Positions 5,050 through 6,550 of a stretch of 6,550 bases of DNA are shown here, piece by piece. This DNA comes from Spirochaetaceae bacterium (GTDB lineage Bacteria > Spirochaetota > Spirochaetia > DSM-2461). Where the stretch lies: contig QKAI01000428.1 of assembly GCA_003246505.1 (NCBI GenBank), positions 1 to 6,550 of the forward strand, in the 5' to 3' direction. Both the position numbers and the translations under genes were made by a program. The notes below the pieces were generated by a model. The model made no database searches and was not told the origin of the DNA. It worked only from the letters and a program-made list of their open reading frames with translations. Numbering within the stretch: the first letter of the stretch is position 1; each line of letters begins with the position of its first letter.

Positions 5050-6550
5050 ATGGCTATTAAAAGTTACGTAATGGTCTGCGGCGGAACGGGTTGCGAGTCC
5101 TCCAAGGCTGACGATATTTACAAGAACCTCCACAGGGAGGCGGAACTGCAGGGCGTGGAGAACGAAGTGCAGATCGTCAAGACCGGCTGCTTCGGCTTCT
5201 GCGAGCAGGGCCCGATCGTGAAGGTCCTGCCCAGCGACCACTTCTATGTCCAGGTCGTGCCGGAAGACGCCAGGGAGATCATCGCCGAGGACATCCTCAA
5301 GGGAAGAGCCGTTACCCGCCTTCTCTATAAAGAGGACAAGATGACCGAGATCAGGAAGACCGACGGGGAGGAGATCAAATTCTACCAGAAGCAGCTCCGC
5401 ATCGTCCTGAGAAACTGCGGTCTCATCAATCCCGAAAACATTAACGAATACATCGCCCGCGACGGTTACCAGGCCCTGGAAAAGGCCCTCTTTGACATGA
5501 GCGGCGAGGATATCATCGAAGAGCTCAAGAAGTCCGGCCTTCGCGGCCGCGGCGGCGCCGGGTTCCCCACCTGGATGAAGTGGAACTTCTCCAAGCAGGT
5601 CGACACGGACGTGAAGTACATCGCCTGTAACGCCGACGAAGGCGACCCGGGGGCCTACATGGACCGCTCCGTTCTGGAAGGGGATCCCCATTCCGTCCTG
5701 GAAGCCATGACCATCGCCGGTAAGTGCATCGGCGCCAATCTGGGTATCATCTACATCAGAGCCGAGTACCCCCTGGCCATCAACCGCCTCAAGACCGCCA
5801 TGGGTCAGGCCCGCGATCTGGGACTCCTGGGCAAGGACATCCTCGGTTCCGGTTTCGACTTCGACATAGAGCTCCGCCTCGGCGCGGGCGCCTTCGTCTG
5901 CGGCGAGGAGACCGCTCTCCTCCAGTCTGTGGAAGGAAACCGGGGCATGCCCACACCCAAGCCTCCCTTTCCCGCCGTGGAAGGTCTCTGGGCCAAGCCC
6001 ACGGTTATCAACAACGTGGAAACCTATGCCAACATCCCCGTCATCATCAATAAGGGAGGCGACTGGTTCGCCCAGTTCGGTACGGAAAAATCAAAGGGGA
6101 CCAAGGTTTTCGCCCTGACCGGTAAGGTTCAGAACTCCGGTCTGGTGGAAGTTCCCATGGGATCCACCCTGCGGGACATCATCTTTGATATCGGCGGGGG
6201 CATCCGGAACGGCAAGAAGTTCAAGGCCGTTCAGACCGGGGGACCCTCCGGCGGCGTCATCACCGAGGACAAGCTGGACATGCCCCTGGACTTCGACAGC
6301 CTCCTCTCCATCGGCTCCATGATGGGTTCCGGCGGTATGATCGTCATGGACGAGGACGACTGTATCGTGGACGTGGCCCGGTTCTACATGGATTTCTGCG
6401 TGGAAGAGTCCTGCGGCAAGTGCTCCCCCTGCCGGATAGGTACCAGAAAACTCCTGGACTACCTGGAAAAGATCACCCAGGGCCGGGGGAGATGGAAGAT
6501 CTGGAGCATATGGAGAGAATCGGACACCACATGCACAAGGCCGCCCTCTG
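5050..6550 (+). CDS. NuoF-type NAD(P)H/FMN flavoprotein subunit of [FeFe]-hydrogenase (HndC/HydB-like), 3' cut and apparent frameshift
   Basis: ATG 5050 follows AGGAG (5037-5041), which overlaps the previous stop codon. An N-terminal thioredoxin-like 2Fe-2S domain (1-90) has C10 and C15 (CGGTGC) and C47 and C51 (CFGFC). The NuoF core follows with FMN/NAD(H) loops GLRGRGGAGFPT (163-174), NADEGDPGAYMDR (from 194) and GAGAFVCGEETALL (278-291), then ESCGKCSPCRIG with [4Fe-4S] ligands C455, C458 and C461. The subunit oxidises or reduces NAD(P)H with FMN and, in bifurcating enzymes, is the suggested branching site. At 6485-6489 a run of five Gs breaks the frame: the frame continues as RWKIWSIW, while the -1 frame reads EMEDLEHMERIGHHMHKAAL, as expected for the family. 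One missing G would explain this. The window ends inside the codon expected to give the fourth [4Fe-4S] cysteine. Members usually carry a further C-terminal ferredoxin-like part, which lies outside. Confidence 0.92.
   Translation, partial: MAIKSYVMVCGGTGCESSKADDIYKNLHREAELQGVENEVQIVKTGCFGFCEQGPIVKVLPSDHFYVQVVPEDAREIIAEDILKGRAVTRLLYKEDKMTEIRKTDGEEIKFYQKQLRIVLRNCGLINPENINEYIARDGYQALEKALFDMSGEDIIEELKKSGLRGRGGAGFPTWMKWNFSKQVDTDVKYIACNADEGDPGAYMDRSVLEGDPHSVLEAMTIAGKCIGANLGIIYIRAEYPLAINRLKTAMGQARDLGLLGKDILGSGFDFDIELRLGAGAFVCGEETALLQSVEGNRGMPTPKPPFPAVEGLWAKPTVINNVETYANIPVIINKGGDWFAQFGTEKSKGTKVFALTGKVQNSGLVEVPMGSTLRDIIFDIGGGIRNGKKFKAVQTGGPSGGVITEDKLDMPLDFDSLLSIGSMMGSGGMIVMDEDDCIVDVARFYMDFCVEESCGKCSPCRIGTRKLLDYLEKITQGRGRWKIWSIWRESDTTCTRPPS

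Noticed and set aside
5724..6053. Short plus-strand frame inside the NuoF-like gene
   Set aside because: It is an out-of-frame R/H/G-rich reading within well-conserved NuoF coding sequence.
6484..6490. Programmed -1 ribosomal frameshift in the NuoF-like gene
   Set aside because: The site CCGGGGG lacks the canonical slippery pattern for the P-site codon, and programmed frameshifting is not a known feature of this family; a homopolymer indel is simpler.

Overview
The window looks like chromosomal DNA from a fermentative, probably strictly anaerobic, moderately GC-rich bacterium. The main evidence is an operon for a soluble NAD(P)-linked, probably electron-bifurcating [FeFe]-hydrogenase of the HndABCD/HydABC type, next to a divergent gene for the NADH/NAD+-sensing repressor Rex. 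The phylum cannot be fixed from the sequence alone; a spirochaete or a clostridial-type anaerobe would fit, and this is only an inference.

Left part (1-1489, + strand): the 3' part of a class I SAM-dependent methyltransferase gene, cut by the window edge, ends at a strong hairpin-plus-T terminator. A well-spaced sigma-70-type promoter is nested inside that terminator and points into a gene for a short CvfB-like protein of three S1-type domains. This gene ends at a weak terminator and overlaps the convergent gene by 14 bp. Middle part (1459-3317, - strand): rex and an MFS transporter gene form a two-gene unit in which the rex stop codon overlaps a GTG start for the transporter. An AT-rich divergent intergenic region (3318-3596) holds a near-perfect Rex-type operator (3445-3462), a weaker Rex-like site close to rex (3339-3356) and candidate promoters.

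Right part (3597-6550, + strand): four tightly packed genes in the order hndA/hydC-like (NuoE-type 2Fe-2S protein), a stand-alone GHKL-type ATPase, hndB-like (thioredoxin-fold 2Fe-2S protein) and hndC/hydB-like (NuoF-type flavoprotein, cut by the window end). The catalytic H-cluster subunit (hndD/hydA) would be expected just downstream but is outside the window.

The genes fit one circuit. When NADH is high, Rex should leave DNA and allow expression of the hydrogenase, which reoxidises NADH (probably together with reduced ferredoxin) by making H2. Points for a second look are the ATPase embedded in the operon, the three-cysteine HndB-like protein, an apparent one-base frameshift near the end of hndC, the promoter inside a terminator, and the missing C-terminal domain of the CvfB-like protein. 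I found no tRNA, rRNA, CRISPR array, insertion sequence or prophage signal.
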